A DNA stretch of 64,000 nt from Piscinibacter lacus (GCF_016735685.1 NZ_JAERRA010000001.1:1860001-1924000), one strand, 5' to 3'; positions 1-9,707 are shown, counted from the stretch's first letter. The notes: generated from the sequence alone by a model not told the origin. A program made the numbers and translations.

Positions 1-159
1 TAGGTCTTGACTTTGGGGGAGCGGGCGGGCACGGCAGGGGGTGTTGGCACCCGTGCCGGACGCGGCACAAGGGGCCCGTATCATAGGTTTGACGGCCTGC
101 AGGCCCGGCGCGGCCTTCCGGCCGGCGCGTCCTGCGGGCGACTGATGGCCCATTCGCCC

Positions 160-1587
160 ATGCCCCACGCTCCGATCTTCCCGACCCTTGCCGCCGTCGA
201 GGCCGCTTCCCGCCGCGCCGCGGCCCTGGCCGCCACCGGTTTTGCCTATCCGCCTTCGCAGTTCCAGGACCTGGTCGAGCAGACCCTGGCCGAGGCCCGT
301 AAGCTGGGCGCCAGCGATGCCGCCGCCGAGGTGAGCGAGGGCGCCGGCCTGACGGTGCAGGTGCGCAAGGGCGAGGTGGAGACGGTGGAGCGCAACCGCG
401 ACAAGTCGCTGGGCGTCAGCGTCTACCTGGGCCAGCGCCGCGGGCATGCCAGCACCTCGGACTTTTCCGCCGCGGCCATCGCGCAGACGGTGCGCGCGGC
501 TTACGACATCGCCCGCTTCACCGCCGAGGACCCGGCCGCGGGTCTGCCCGAGGCCGAGGACATGGCGAGCGCCGAGGAGGTGTCGCGCGACCTGGACCTC
601 TACCACCCCTGGGCGCTGGATGCCGAGGGTGCGGTGGAGATCGCCCAGCGCTGCGAGGCGGCGGCCTTTGCGGTGGACCGGCGCATCCGCAATTCCGAGG
701 GCGCCTCGGTCTCGGTGCAGCAGGCGCATTTCTGGGCGGGCAATTCGCGCGGCTTCCGCGGCGGCTACCCCAGCTCGCGGCATTCGCTGTCGGTGGCGCC
801 CATCGCGCAGCTCGGCCGCGAGATGGAGCGGGACTACTGGTACAGCTCCGAGCGCCACCCGGACGCGCTGGCCGCGCCCGAGGCCGTGGGCCGCTACGCC
901 GCCGAACGGGCGCTGGCCCGGCTGCACGGCCGCAAGGTGCCGACCTGCGAGGCGCCGGTGCTCTTCGAATCGGCGGTGGCGGTGGGCCTGCTGGGCGCCT
1001 ATGTACAGGCCACCAGCGGCAGCGCGCTGTACCGCAAGGCCAGCTTCCTGACCGAGAGCCTGGGCAAGCCGGTGTTCGCCAAGCACATCGACATTGACGA
1101 GGACCCGCATCTGCTGCGCGGCAAGGCCAGTTCGCCCTTCGACGACGAGGGCGTGGCCACCCGCGCCCGCCGCGTGGTGCAGGGCGGGGTGGTGCAGGGC
1201 TATTTCCTGTCGACCTACTCGGCGCGCAAGCTGGGCATGAAGACGACCGGCCATGCCGGCGGCTCGCACAACCTGACGCTGCGCAGCCGCCGCACCCAGC
1301 CGGGCGACGACCTGGACGAGATGCTGCGCAAGCTGGACCGCGGCCTGTTCGTCACCGAGCTGATGGGCCAGGGCGTGAACTATGTGACCGGCGACTATTC
1401 GCGCGGCGCGGCCGGCTACTGGGTGGAGGGCGGCAAGATCGTCCACCCGGTCAGCGAGGTGACGATCGCCGGCTCGCTGCCCAAGATGCTCAAGGGCATC
1501 GTCGCGGTCGGGGCCGATGCCTACACCTTCGGCGGCAAGACCCTGGGCTCGGTGCTGGTCGATCGCATGAAGATCGCGGGCTCCTGA
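160..1587 (+). CDS. pmbA: Metalloprotease-related protein PmbA (TldE)
   Basis: 475-residue protein of the TldD/PmbA (peptidase U62) family. With TldD, the family forms a cytoplasmic heterodimeric protease known for microcin B17 maturation and CcdA degradation; PmbA is the partner without the zinc-binding HExxxH motif. The C-terminal half matches E. coli PmbA closely: ELMGQGVNYVTGDYSRGAAG (about residues 400-420), then PVSEVTIAG and a final MKIAG. E. coli PmbA is 450 residues. An in-frame ATG at 145 would add five residues; neither start has a clear Shine-Dalgarno, so the start is uncertain. The first 159 bases of the window hold no gene and only GC-rich short inverted repeats. The next gene starts 34 nt downstream on the same strand but belongs to an unrelated transporter. 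Confidence 0.93.
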   Translation: MPHAPIFPTLAAVEAASRRAAALAATGFAYPPSQFQDLVEQTLAEARKLGASDAAAEVSEGAGLTVQVRKGEVETVERNRDKSLGVSVYLGQRRGHASTSDFSAAAIAQTVRAAYDIARFTAEDPAAGLPEAEDMASAEEVSRDLDLYHPWALDAEGAVEIAQRCEAAAFAVDRRIRNSEGASVSVQQAHFWAGNSRGFRGGYPSSRHSLSVAPIAQLGREMERDYWYSSERHPDALAAPEAVGRYAAERALARLHGRKVPTCEAPVLFESAVAVGLLGAYVQATSGSALYRKASFLTESLGKPVFAKHIDIDEDPHLLRGKASSPFDDEGVATRARRVVQGGVVQGYFLSTYSARKLGMKTTGHAGGSHNLTLRSRRTQPGDDLDEMLRKLDRGLFVTELMGQGVNYVTGDYSRGAAGYWVEGGKIVHPVSEVTIAGSLPKMLKGIVAVGADAYTFGGKTLGSVLVDRMKIAGS

Positions 1588-1621
1588 GCCCGCCCCCCGT
1601 TTGTGCCCCGGAGCCTGCGCG

Positions 1622-2704
1622 ATGCAACGTCGTTCCTTCGTCCGCCACGCCGGCCTGGCGGGTGTGCTGGCTGCCGGCACCGCGCCGGCGGTCGTTGGCG
1701 CGCAGCCGGCGCTGCGCTGGCGCCTGGCGTCGAGCTTCCCGAAGTCGCTCGACACCATCTATGGCGCGGCCGAGGTCTTCTCGCGCCGGGTGGCGGCCAT
1801 GTCGGGCGGGCGATTCCAGATCAGCGTGCATCCGGGCGGCGAGTTGATGCCGCCGCTGGCCGTGCTGGACGGGGTGCAGGGCGGCACGGTCGAGATCGGC
1901 CACACCGCGCCCTACTACTACTTCGGCAAGGACGAGACCTTCGCCATCGGCTGCACCATCCCCTTCGGCCTGAACTCGCGCCAGATGAGCGCCTGGATGA
2001 TCGACGGCCAGGGCCTGAAGCTGATGCGCGCCTTCTACGCGCAGTACAAGGTCATCAACTTCCCCGGCGGCAACACCGGGGTGCAGATGGGCGGCTGGTA
2101 CCGGCGCGAGATCAAGGGCCTGGCCGACATGAAGGGCCTGAAGTTCCGCATCGGCGGCTTCGCGGGCCGGGTGGTCGAGCGCATGGGCGTGGTGCCGCAG
2201 AACCTGCCGGGCGGCCAGGTCTACCAGGCGCTGGAGAAGGGCACGCTGGATGCGGCCGAGTGGGTCGGCCCCTACGACGACCTGAAGCTGGGCCTGCACA
2301 AGGTGGCGCCGATCTACCACTACCCGGGCTGGTGGGAGGGCGGGCCGCAGCTCGACTTCTTCATCAACACCGAGGCCTGGGCCAAGCTGCCGGCCGACTA
2401 CCAGGCCATGGTGGAGACGGCGGCGATGCAGGCCCACGTCAACATGCAGGCGGCCTACGACGCGCGCAACCCGGCCGCCTTCCGCGAGCTGGTGCGGCAG
2501 AAGGCCCGGCCGGTGGCCTTCCCGCGCGCGGTGCTGGATGCGGCCTACCAGCATGCGATGGCGCTCTACGACGAGATCGGCCAGCGCAACCCGAACTGGC
2601 GCACCGTCTATGCCGATTACGCGGCCTTCCGGCGCGAGCAGAACCTGTGGTTCCGCTTCACCGAGGCGCGTTACGACAGCTACATGCAGGGCTTGCGGCT
2701 CTGA
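1622..2704 (+). CDS. TRAP transporter periplasmic solute-binding protein, TakP-like
   Basis: 360-residue DctP-type extracytoplasmic receptor of a tripartite ATP-independent periplasmic (TRAP) transporter. The N-terminus is a twin-arginine signal (MQRRSFVRHAG, then a hydrophobic stretch ending near AVVGA), so export is probably by Tat. The mature start WRLASSFPKSLDTIYGAAEV, GNTGVQMGGWYR and DAAEWVGPYDDLKLG strongly resemble TakP of Rhodobacter sphaeroides, which binds 2-oxo acids such as pyruvate as a Na+ complex. The ATG at 1622 is chosen because it places RR at residues 3-4; an upstream in-frame start at 1601 would push the signal inward. Its likely membrane partners are the dctQ and dctM homologues that converge on it from the other strand. 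Substrate by similarity only: a 2-oxo acid or related carboxylate. Confidence 0.9.
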   Translation: MQRRSFVRHAGLAGVLAAGTAPAVVGAQPALRWRLASSFPKSLDTIYGAAEVFSRRVAAMSGGRFQISVHPGGELMPPLAVLDGVQGGTVEIGHTAPYYYFGKDETFAIGCTIPFGLNSRQMSAWMIDGQGLKLMRAFYAQYKVINFPGGNTGVQMGGWYRREIKGLADMKGLKFRIGGFAGRVVERMGVVPQNLPGGQVYQALEKGTLDAAEWVGPYDDLKLGLHKVAPIYHYPGWWEGGPQLDFFINTEAWAKLPADYQAMVETAAMQAHVNMQAAYDARNPAAFRELVRQKARPVAFPRAVLDAAYQHAMALYDEIGQRNPNWRTVYADYAAFRREQNLWFRFTEARYDSYMQGLRL

Positions 2705-2752
2705 GGCTGGGGCGGCGGCCGGGCGCAGATGCGCTGCGGCGGGGGCGGCAAC

Positions 2753-2770
2753 GGGCCGCGGGCGCGGCCC
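2753..2770. terminator. GC-rich hairpin between convergent TRAP genes
   Basis: Perfect 7-bp inverted repeat GGGCCGC/GCGGCCC with a 4-nt loop lies in the 79-bp gap between the convergent binding-protein and large-permease genes. No T tract follows on either strand, so it is at best a bidirectional, non-canonical terminator. Confidence 0.35.
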
Positions 2771-2783
2771 CCGTGCCGGCCGC

Positions 2784-4628
2784 TCAGCGCGGCGCGGCGG
2801 AGGGCGCGGGTTGCTGCAGGTCGCGCAGGGCCTCGGCCTCGCGAGCGGCCAGTTCGGCGTCCAGGGCCTCGGGCGGGACGGGCAGCGGCTCGAAGGGCCG
2901 GTCCGGATCGGGGCTGAGGTCGAAGACGCTGGCCCCGGGGCGCAGCCGCAGCGGCTCGGCGCGCGGGCCCTCGGCCGGGAGGGCGGAGGAGCTTGCCGCC
3001 ACATCGTCCTCCAGCGCCCGCGTGACCAGGCCCGGCCACACCACCAGCGCTGCCACCACCGCCAGTTGCAGGCCGATGAAGGGCAGGGTGCCGCGGTAGA
3101 TCTGCGCCGTGCTCAGGCCCGCCAGGGTGCGGCCGCTGGCGGCGTCGCGCCAGGGGCCGGCGGGGGCCACGCTGCGCAGGTAGAAGAGCGCGAAGCCGAA
3201 GGGTGGGGTGAGGAAGGAGGTCTGCAGGTTCATCGCCAGCATCACGCCGAACCAGACCATCACCGCCTCGGGCGGCAGGCCCGGCAGCAGGGCGGGCAGC
3301 AGCTTCTCGGCCGTCGGCAGCAGCAGGGGCACGACGATGAAGGCGATCTCGAAGAAGTCGATGAACATGCCCAGGCCGAAGACCAGCAGGTTCACCACCA
3401 GCAGGAAGCCCCAGGCGCCGCCGGGCAGGCTGGCGAAGAGGCGCTCGACCCAGACATGCCCGTCCGCCGCATTGAAGGTGAAGCTGAAGACAGTCGAGCC
3501 GATCAGGATGAACAGCACGAAGCAGGACAGGCTGGCGGTGCGGTCCAGCGCCTCGCGCAGGCTGGTTCGGCTGAGCCGGCGCCGCGCGGCGGCCATCAGC
3601 AGCGCGCCCAGGGCGCCGAGCGCGCCGCCCTCGGTCGGCGTGGCCAGGCCGAGGAAGATGGTGCCCAGCACCAGGAAGATCAGCAGCAGCGGCGGGATCA
3701 GCACGAAGGTGACCTGCTCGGCCAGCTTCGACAGCGCGCCCAGGCCCAGCGCGCGGTTCAGCGTGGCCAGCACGAAGGCCAGGGCGGCGGCCACGGCCAG
3801 GGCACTGATCAGCACCTCGTCGCCCGGGGCGGGCGTGCTGCGCGCCAGCCAGGCGTTCACCCAGGCTTCATGCACCTGCGCCCAGGCCCAGCCGGCCGCC
3901 GCGCACAGGGCCAGCAGCAGGCCGAGCGATCGGTGGCCGCTGCGGCCGCTGGCTTCGCGGTGCACGCGCGCCTCGAGCGGCAGGGCCGGCAGGCACTGCG
4001 GCTTCAGCCAGGCCATGACGGCGATGAAGACCAGATAGAACGCGACCAGCAGCAGGCCCGGCCCCAGCGCGCCGGCATAGAGCTGGCCGACCGAGCGACC
4101 GAGCTGGTCGGCCAGCACGATGAGCACCAGCGAGGGCGGGATGGCCTGGGCCAGGGTGCCCGACGCCGCGATGACGCCCGCCGCCAGCGGCCGGTGGTAG
4201 CCGTGGCGCAGCATGATCGGCAGGGAGATCAGGCCCATCGAGATCACCGCCGCGGCCATCACGCCGGTGGTGGCGGCCAGCAGCGCACCCACCAGCACCA
4301 CCGCCACGGCCAGGCCGCCGCGCAGCGGGCCGAAGACCTGGCCGACGGTGTCGAGCAGGTCCTCGGCCAGGCCCGAGCGCTCCAGCACCAGGCCCATCAG
4401 CGTGAAGAAGGGAATGGCCAGCAGGGTCTCGTTCTGCATGATCCCGAAGATCCGCAGCGGCAGGGCCTGGAAGAGCGCAGGCGGAAACAGCTCCAGCCCG
4501 ATGCCGAGCAGGCCGAAGCCCAGGCCGGTGGCCGCCAGCCCGAAGGCCACCGGCAGGCCCGAAAGCAGCACCAGCAAGAGGCCCGCGAACATCAGCGGGA
4601 CGAAGTGCTCGACCAGCAGCGCGCTCAT
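2784..4628 (-). CDS. TRAP transporter large permease (DctM family), extended form
   Basis: 614-residue integral membrane protein, the ion-coupled translocating subunit of a TRAP transporter. It starts MSALLVEHFVPLMFAGLLL and contains DctM features: LPVAFGLAATGLGFGLLG, FFTLMGLVLERSG, GVMAAAVISMGLISLPIM and ATPTEGGALGALGALLM. The length is well above the roughly 430 residues of the classic DctM; the extra material is a central segment of about 100 residues containing further hydrophobic stretches, plus an Ala/Pro-rich hydrophilic tail of about 75 residues. The start codon lies inside the dctQ stop codon (ATGA overlap, 4625-4628), so translation is coupled. The gene runs toward the TakP-like receptor, which is on the other strand. 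Confidence 0.9.
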   Translation of the reverse strand: MSALLVEHFVPLMFAGLLLVLLSGLPVAFGLAATGLGFGLLGIGLELFPPALFQALPLRIFGIMQNETLLAIPFFTLMGLVLERSGLAEDLLDTVGQVFGPLRGGLAVAVVLVGALLAATTGVMAAAVISMGLISLPIMLRHGYHRPLAAGVIAASGTLAQAIPPSLVLIVLADQLGRSVGQLYAGALGPGLLLVAFYLVFIAVMAWLKPQCLPALPLEARVHREASGRSGHRSLGLLLALCAAAGWAWAQVHEAWVNAWLARSTPAPGDEVLISALAVAAALAFVLATLNRALGLGALSKLAEQVTFVLIPPLLLIFLVLGTIFLGLATPTEGGALGALGALLMAAARRRLSRTSLREALDRTASLSCFVLFILIGSTVFSFTFNAADGHVWVERLFASLPGGAWGFLLVVNLLVFGLGMFIDFFEIAFIVVPLLLPTAEKLLPALLPGLPPEAVMVWFGVMLAMNLQTSFLTPPFGFALFYLRSVAPAGPWRDAASGRTLAGLSTAQIYRGTLPFIGLQLAVVAALVVWPGLVTRALEDDVAASSSALPAEGPRAEPLRLRPGASVFDLSPDPDRPFEPLPVPPEALDAELAAREAEALRDLQQPAPSAAPR

Positions 4629-5203
4629 GGCCGGGGAGCTCCGGCGGGCAGGGCCGCCGTGTCGGCCAGCGGCGTGGCCACGGCGGCATAGGGCGAGGGC
4701 AGGGCGCCGGTCAGAAAGGCCAGGCGACGCAGCAGCTCGGCCCCTGCCTGCAGGGCCAGCAGGCCGAAGCCCAGCGGCAGCAGGGCCCAGGCCGGCCAGC
4801 GCGGCAGGCCACCGGCATTGGCGCTGGCCTCGCCGGAGCGCCAGGCCTCGGCGAACAGCGGCCAGGACAGCTCGATCAGCAGCAGGCACAGCGGCAGCAC
4901 GACAAGCAGCAGGCCGATCACGTCAATCAGCGCCTGCACCCGCAGGCCGAAGCGCTGCGCGAGCACATCGATGCGCACATGGCCGTTGCGCAGCAGCACC
5001 GGCCCGGCGCCCAGCAGGAAGACGGCGGCAAACAGATACCACTGCCCCTCCAGCAGGGCATTGCTGCCCAGGTCCAGGGTCTTGCGCAGCAGGGCATTGG
5101 CCGCCGAGAGCACCACGGCCAGCAGCACGCCCCAGCGCAGCAGGCCGGCCAGGGCCAGGCTGAGGCGGTCGATCGGGGCGATCAGGCGCAGGAGGAAGGG
5201 CAT
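4625..5203 (-). CDS. TRAP transporter small permease (DctQ family)
   Basis: 192-residue membrane protein with about four hydrophobic segments, the usual DctQ topology. WQWYLF-type sequence (here LLEGQWYLFAAVFLLGAGPVL), RNGHVRIDVLAQRF and a hydrophobic LLLVVLPLCLLLIELSW segment are typical of the family. The subunit bridges the periplasmic receptor and DctM. It is the first gene of a two-gene minus-strand operon and overlaps dctM by 4 bp. The 86-bp gap upstream separates it from a divergent binding-protein gene and must carry both promoters; no clear -10/-35 pair could be assigned. Confidence 0.9.
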   Translation of the reverse strand: MPFLLRLIAPIDRLSLALAGLLRWGVLLAVVLSAANALLRKTLDLGSNALLEGQWYLFAAVFLLGAGPVLLRNGHVRIDVLAQRFGLRVQALIDVIGLLLVVLPLCLLLIELSWPLFAEAWRSGEASANAGGLPRWPAWALLPLGFGLLALQAGAELLRRLAFLTGALPSPYAAVATPLADTAALPAGAPRP

Positions 5204-5289
5204 CGGGCAGGTCCTTGGAGCCGCCGCATTCTAGAAAGCCGGACCGGCCGCCCCCGGGTGTGGCGCGCGATGGTGGGATGATCGCCGCC

Positions 5290-6192
5290 ATGCTTCGACG
5301 CCTCGTCCGCTGCCTTGCGGCCTCGATCCGCATCCTGCCCGGCCTGCTGGCCTTTCTGGCCGCCGTGGTGGCCCTGGCGATGCAAGGCACACGGGCGGCG
5401 CAGGCGGCCGAGCGGCCCGGTCCACGCTTTGCCGCCGAAGAAGCCCGCCAGCCCGCCGCCGCGGCCGAGCCGGTGATCGCCCGGCTGCGGGCCGGCCAGC
5501 CGCTGCGGGTCTGCATCTGGCCGGCGTATTACGGCATCACCTGGCGCAACCCGCGCAACCAGCAGCTCGTCGGGCTGGACATCGACCTGTCGCGGCGCTT
5601 TGCCGAGCAGCTCGGCGTGGACCTGGTGCATGTCGAGTCCTCCTTCGCCAGCCTGATCGAGGATGTGCTGGGCGAGCGTTGCGACATCGCCATGTTCGCC
5701 ATCGGCGTGCTGCCGCAGCGCGCCAAGCACCTCGCCTTCTCGCAGCCCTATCTGCGCAGCGGCATCTACGGCGTGACGACGCGCAGCAGCCGCGTGGTGC
5801 GCGACTGGTCCGACATCGACCGGCCCGGCGTGGTGGTGGCCGTGCAGGCCGGCACCTTCATGGAGCCGGTGATGGCGGAATCGCTGCGGCGCGCCCGGCT
5901 GCGGGTGATCCGGCCGCCGCTGAGCCGCGAACGCGAGCTGGAGGCCGGCCGCATCGATGTCTTCATGACCGACTACCCCTACAGCCGCCGCCTGCTGGAC
6001 AACGCCGACTGGGCGCGGCTGATCGAGCCGCCCCAGCCCTTCCACGTGCTGCCCTATGCCTATGCGCTGCGGCCGGGCCAGCCGGCCTGGCTGGCCGAGG
6101 TGGATGCCTTCGTCGCCCGCATCCGCAGCGATGGCAGCCTGGCCAGCCTGGCGCGCCGTCACGGCCTGGAGCCCATCGTCGTCAAGCCATGA
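5290..6192 (+). CDS. Periplasmic substrate-binding protein, family 3
   Basis: 300-residue SBP_bac_3-type protein (the fold of amino-acid ABC receptors and of sensor-associated binding domains). A long signal/anchor region occupies residues 1-39 (MLRRLVRCLA then LPGLLAFLAAVVALA). The binding domain starts LRVCIWPAYYGITWRNP and has VGLDIDLSRRFAEQLGVDLV, CDIAMFAIGVLPQRAKHLAF and VAVQAGTFMEP, all standard family-3 positions. No ABC permease or ATPase is nearby. Instead the next gene, overlapping by 4 bp (ATGA at 6189-6192), is a Cache-PAS membrane sensor, so this protein more likely presents a ligand to a sensor than to a transporter. The ligand is unknown. An in-frame ATG at 5278 is possible; 5290 was chosen because it gives a basic n-region directly before the hydrophobic core. 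Confidence 0.85.
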   Translation: MLRRLVRCLAASIRILPGLLAFLAAVVALAMQGTRAAQAAERPGPRFAAEEARQPAAAAEPVIARLRAGQPLRVCIWPAYYGITWRNPRNQQLVGLDIDLSRRFAEQLGVDLVHVESSFASLIEDVLGERCDIAMFAIGVLPQRAKHLAFSQPYLRSGIYGVTTRSSRVVRDWSDIDRPGVVVAVQAGTFMEPVMAESLRRARLRVIRPPLSRERELEAGRIDVFMTDYPYSRRLLDNADWARLIEPPQPFHVLPYAYALRPGQPAWLAEVDAFVARIRSDGSLASLARRHGLEPIVVKP

Positions 6193-7697
6193 GGCAGTTG
6201 GCCGACGACCCGCTCCCGCCCACGGCCGCCGCCGAGCGGCTGCTGCAGCCACACGGCTGGCTGACGCCGGCCTCGGCGCGCATCGCCTTCGGCCTGCTGA
6301 TCGTGCTGGTGCTGGGGCTGGCCGCCTCGGTGGCGGCGCATCTGCGCGCCCAGCTCTTCGACGACGAGCGCCGGCAGGCCGAGCTGATCGCCCGCGTGCT
6401 GGCGGACCACACCGTGCGCAGCCTGGAAACCATCGACCTGACCCTGGCGACCCTGGCCGGCGCCGTCGAGCGACCGGGCGGGCCGCCGGGTGGCCTGGCG
6501 GCCCGGGCCTTGATCAACGCCGCCCTGCTGGACTCGACCCTGCAAGGGGTGGCGGCGCTGCGCAGCCTGTCGCTGGTGGGCCCCGAGGGGCAGGTGCTGG
6601 CCAGCACCCGGGGGGAAAACCTGGGCCTGCGCATCGACCTGGCCCGGCTGGGCCTGCGGCCGGGCCGGCCGATTCCGCGCCTGGGGCCGCTGCAGCGCGC
6701 CCGCGACCTGGACGACCTGCAACCCGATGCCGTCCCGGTGGCGCAGCCGGTCGACCTGATCCCCATGGTGCGCAAGATTGAGCTGGGCGAGTTCAGCGGC
6801 GGCTACCTGGTCGCGGCCCTCAATCCCGATGCCTTCGCCAACCACTACGGCATGACGGCCATGCCCAGCGGCCACAGCGCCTCGCTGGCCAGCTACGACG
6901 GCCGCCTGCTGGTGGCCGGTGCCGAGGTGGATGCCCAGCCGGGCACCGACCTGCGCCTGGTGCCGATCTGGGCCGAGCACCTGCCGCAGCTTGAACACGG
7001 CAGCCTGATCGGCGCGGGCATCGACCCCGGCGAATACGTGGTGGCCTGGCGCGTGCTGCGGGCCTATCCGCTGGTGGTGCTGGTCGAGCGCCGGGTCAGC
7101 GAGGCCCTTGCCGGCTGGCAGGACCAGACCCGCCTGATCGCCGCCTTGGGGCTGCTGGGCGTGTCGGTGCTACTGATGCTCGGCAGCCTGGCCATCCGCA
7201 GCCTGAGCGAGCAGGCCGAGGCGCGCAAGGTGCTCGCCCAGTCCATGCTGGCCCTGCGCGACCGCGAGCGGATGCTCAGCACCCTGGTCGACAACGTGCA
7301 GGAGCTGATGTTTCGCACCGATGCCGAGGGCCGGATCGATTTCGTCAACGGCCGCTGGGAGCCCTTCAGCGGTCACCCGCACGACTACGCCATCGGCCGG
7401 CGCCTGGGCGAGCTGTTCGTGCCGGCCGACCGCAGCCGCATCGATGCCCTGTTCGCCCCCGGGGCCCTGCCCGCGCCCGGGGCCAAGCTGATGGCCCGGC
7501 TGCAGCAGCGCGGTGGCGGCGAGCGGCCGCTCGAAATCGTCGTGGCGCCGCTGCACGGCCCCCAGGGCAAGGCGGCGCTGGCCTACACCGGCTTTGCCAT
7601 CGACGTGAGCGAGCGGGAGCAGGCCCGCGATGCCCTGCGCGCCCAGCATGCCGTCATGCGGCGGCTGCGCGAGGAGGGCGCTTCTGCCTTCGACTGA
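6189..7697 (+). CDS. Membrane sensor with Cache and PAS domains but no output domain
   Basis: 502 residues. A first transmembrane helix lies at about 31-51 (RIAFGLLIVLVLGLAASVAAHL) and a second at about 315-337. Between them is a periplasmic region of about 260 residues that resembles a double Cache (PDC) domain (LADHTVRSLETIDLTLATLAG; SLVGPEGQVLAST). After a coiled linker comes a PAS domain at about 355-470 (LVDNVQELMFRTDAEGRIDFVNGRW ... YTGFAIDVSEREQARDAL shortened here). The protein then stops in a signalling-helix-like sequence, QHAVMRRLREEGASAFD, where homologues would continue into a kinase, GGDEF or EAL domain. Only 22 bp separate the stop from the convergent peptidase gene, so no detached output remnant exists here. 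It overlaps the upstream binding-protein gene by 4 bp. It could be a true truncation or a sensor acting on a partner protein. Confidence 0.8.
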   Translation: MRQLADDPLPPTAAAERLLQPHGWLTPASARIAFGLLIVLVLGLAASVAAHLRAQLFDDERRQAELIARVLADHTVRSLETIDLTLATLAGAVERPGGPPGGLAARALINAALLDSTLQGVAALRSLSLVGPEGQVLASTRGENLGLRIDLARLGLRPGRPIPRLGPLQRARDLDDLQPDAVPVAQPVDLIPMVRKIELGEFSGGYLVAALNPDAFANHYGMTAMPSGHSASLASYDGRLLVAGAEVDAQPGTDLRLVPIWAEHLPQLEHGSLIGAGIDPGEYVVAWRVLRAYPLVVLVERRVSEALAGWQDQTRLIAALGLLGVSVLLMLGSLAIRSLSEQAEARKVLAQSMLALRDRERMLSTLVDNVQELMFRTDAEGRIDFVNGRWEPFSGHPHDYAIGRRLGELFVPADRSRIDALFAPGALPAPGAKLMARLQQRGGGERPLEIVVAPLHGPQGKAALAYTGFAIDVSEREQARDALRAQHAVMRRLREEGASAFD

Positions 7698-7719
7698 AGG
7701 GGCCGTGCGGGCCCGGCCC

Positions 7720-8430
7720 TCAGCGCTCGGCCGGCGCTTCGCCGCGCAGGGCGGCCAGGGCCGCGGCGGCATCCACCGGGGCGCGGCGGGCGCCGTTGTA
7801 GCGCTTGACCCAGTAGGCGTTGCGCATGTCCTCGATCTTCACCTTGAGCCCGGTGCGCGGCGCATGGATGAACTTGTCGTCGCCGACATAGATGCCGACA
7901 TGCGAGAAGGTGCTGCGCAGGGTGTTGAAGAAGACCAGGTCGCCGGGCTTGAGCTCGTGCCGGTCGACCTTGAGCCAGCCGGGCGCCCGCGCCTGGTCGG
8001 CCGAGCGCCGCGGCAGCACGAGGCCGAGGGTGGACTCGAAGACATGGCGGGTGAAGCCGCTGCAATCGAAGCCGGTGTGCGCGGACTCGCCGCCGCGGCG
8101 GTAGCGCACCCCGAGGAAGTTCATCGCCGAGATCACCAGCTCGGAGGCCCAGTCCGACACCCCGTCCGGCACCCAGGGGCCGGCGCGCGGACCGGCCGGG
8201 CCCTGGCGGTGGAGCACGCCGCGTTCGTGCAGCAGGTGCAGCAGGGGATCGTCCTGCAGGGCCGGGGCCGAGGCCGCCGGCGCCGCAGCGGGGGCCGGGA
8301 CCGGGCCCGTGGGGCGGGGCGCGCCTTGCGCAGCCGTGAACATCAGCAGGCCGGCCAGCAGGCCGCCGGCCCAGCGCAGGCCCGGCCGGCGAGGCTGGGC
8401 GGGGCGGGCACTTGCGGCGGGTTTCGGCAT
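7720..8430 (-). CDS. NlpC/P60 family (C40) cell-wall peptidase
   Basis: 236-residue exported cysteine peptidase that would cut peptidoglycan stem peptides in the periplasm. Basic N-terminus and hydrophobic stretch (LRWAGGLLAGLLMFTAAQG, ending about residue 36) form a signal peptide, followed by a Pro/Ala-rich linker to about residue 60. The catalytic domain shows all key residues: Cys123 in FDCSGFTRHVFE, His177 in FSHVGIYVG and His189 in FIHAPRTG, with LGVRYRRGG before the cysteine and LKPGDLVFFNT between. No SH3 or LysM domain is visible. It converges with the Cache-PAS sensor gene and is divergent from acuI, with a 141-bp gap that should hold both promoters. Confidence 0.9.
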   Translation of the reverse strand: MPKPAASARPAQPRRPGLRWAGGLLAGLLMFTAAQGAPRPTGPVPAPAAAPAASAPALQDDPLLHLLHERGVLHRQGPAGPRAGPWVPDGVSDWASELVISAMNFLGVRYRRGGESAHTGFDCSGFTRHVFESTLGLVLPRRSADQARAPGWLKVDRHELKPGDLVFFNTLRSTFSHVGIYVGDDKFIHAPRTGLKVKIEDMRNAYWVKRYNGARRAPVDAAAALAALRGEAPAER

Positions 8431-8571
8431 GGGGCGGCAGGGTAGCGAGCCCCCCGGGGTCGGTCAAGCCGAGCGGGACGGCCGGAAATCGACGACCATG
8501 CCGGCCGCCGGGGCGATGACCCGGCCTGGCGCCGGTGCCCGGCCCGGACGACGAATCCCGAGGAGATCCCG

Positions 8572-9576
<1,005 letters not shown>

Positions 9577-9687
9577 GGCAAGGCCGGATCCGGGCGAGCC
9601 CGGGCGCGCGAGCCGGCCAGGACTGACAGACTCGACCCGGAAGTCAGCGGCCAGTCAGCGCGAGCGCCTGCAATGGCGGCTGGATCA

Positions 9688-9707
9688 AGTCTTCTATAAG
9701 ACACAAG
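9688..9707 (+). promoter_or_regulatory. prpE promoter/operator palindrome shared with aceA
   Basis: The 20-mer AGTCTTCTATAAGACACAAG contains the near-palindrome GTCTTCTATAAGAC (9689-9702). Its TATAAG matches a -10 hexamer in five of six positions and ends 75 nt before the prpE ATG. The identical 20-mer occurs on the minus strand at 28540-28559 in front of aceA, with TATAAG ending 74 nt before that ATG. Sharing of 20 bases and of position makes a common regulator, overlapping the -10 box, very likely. The regulator itself is not in this window. Confidence 0.7.
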
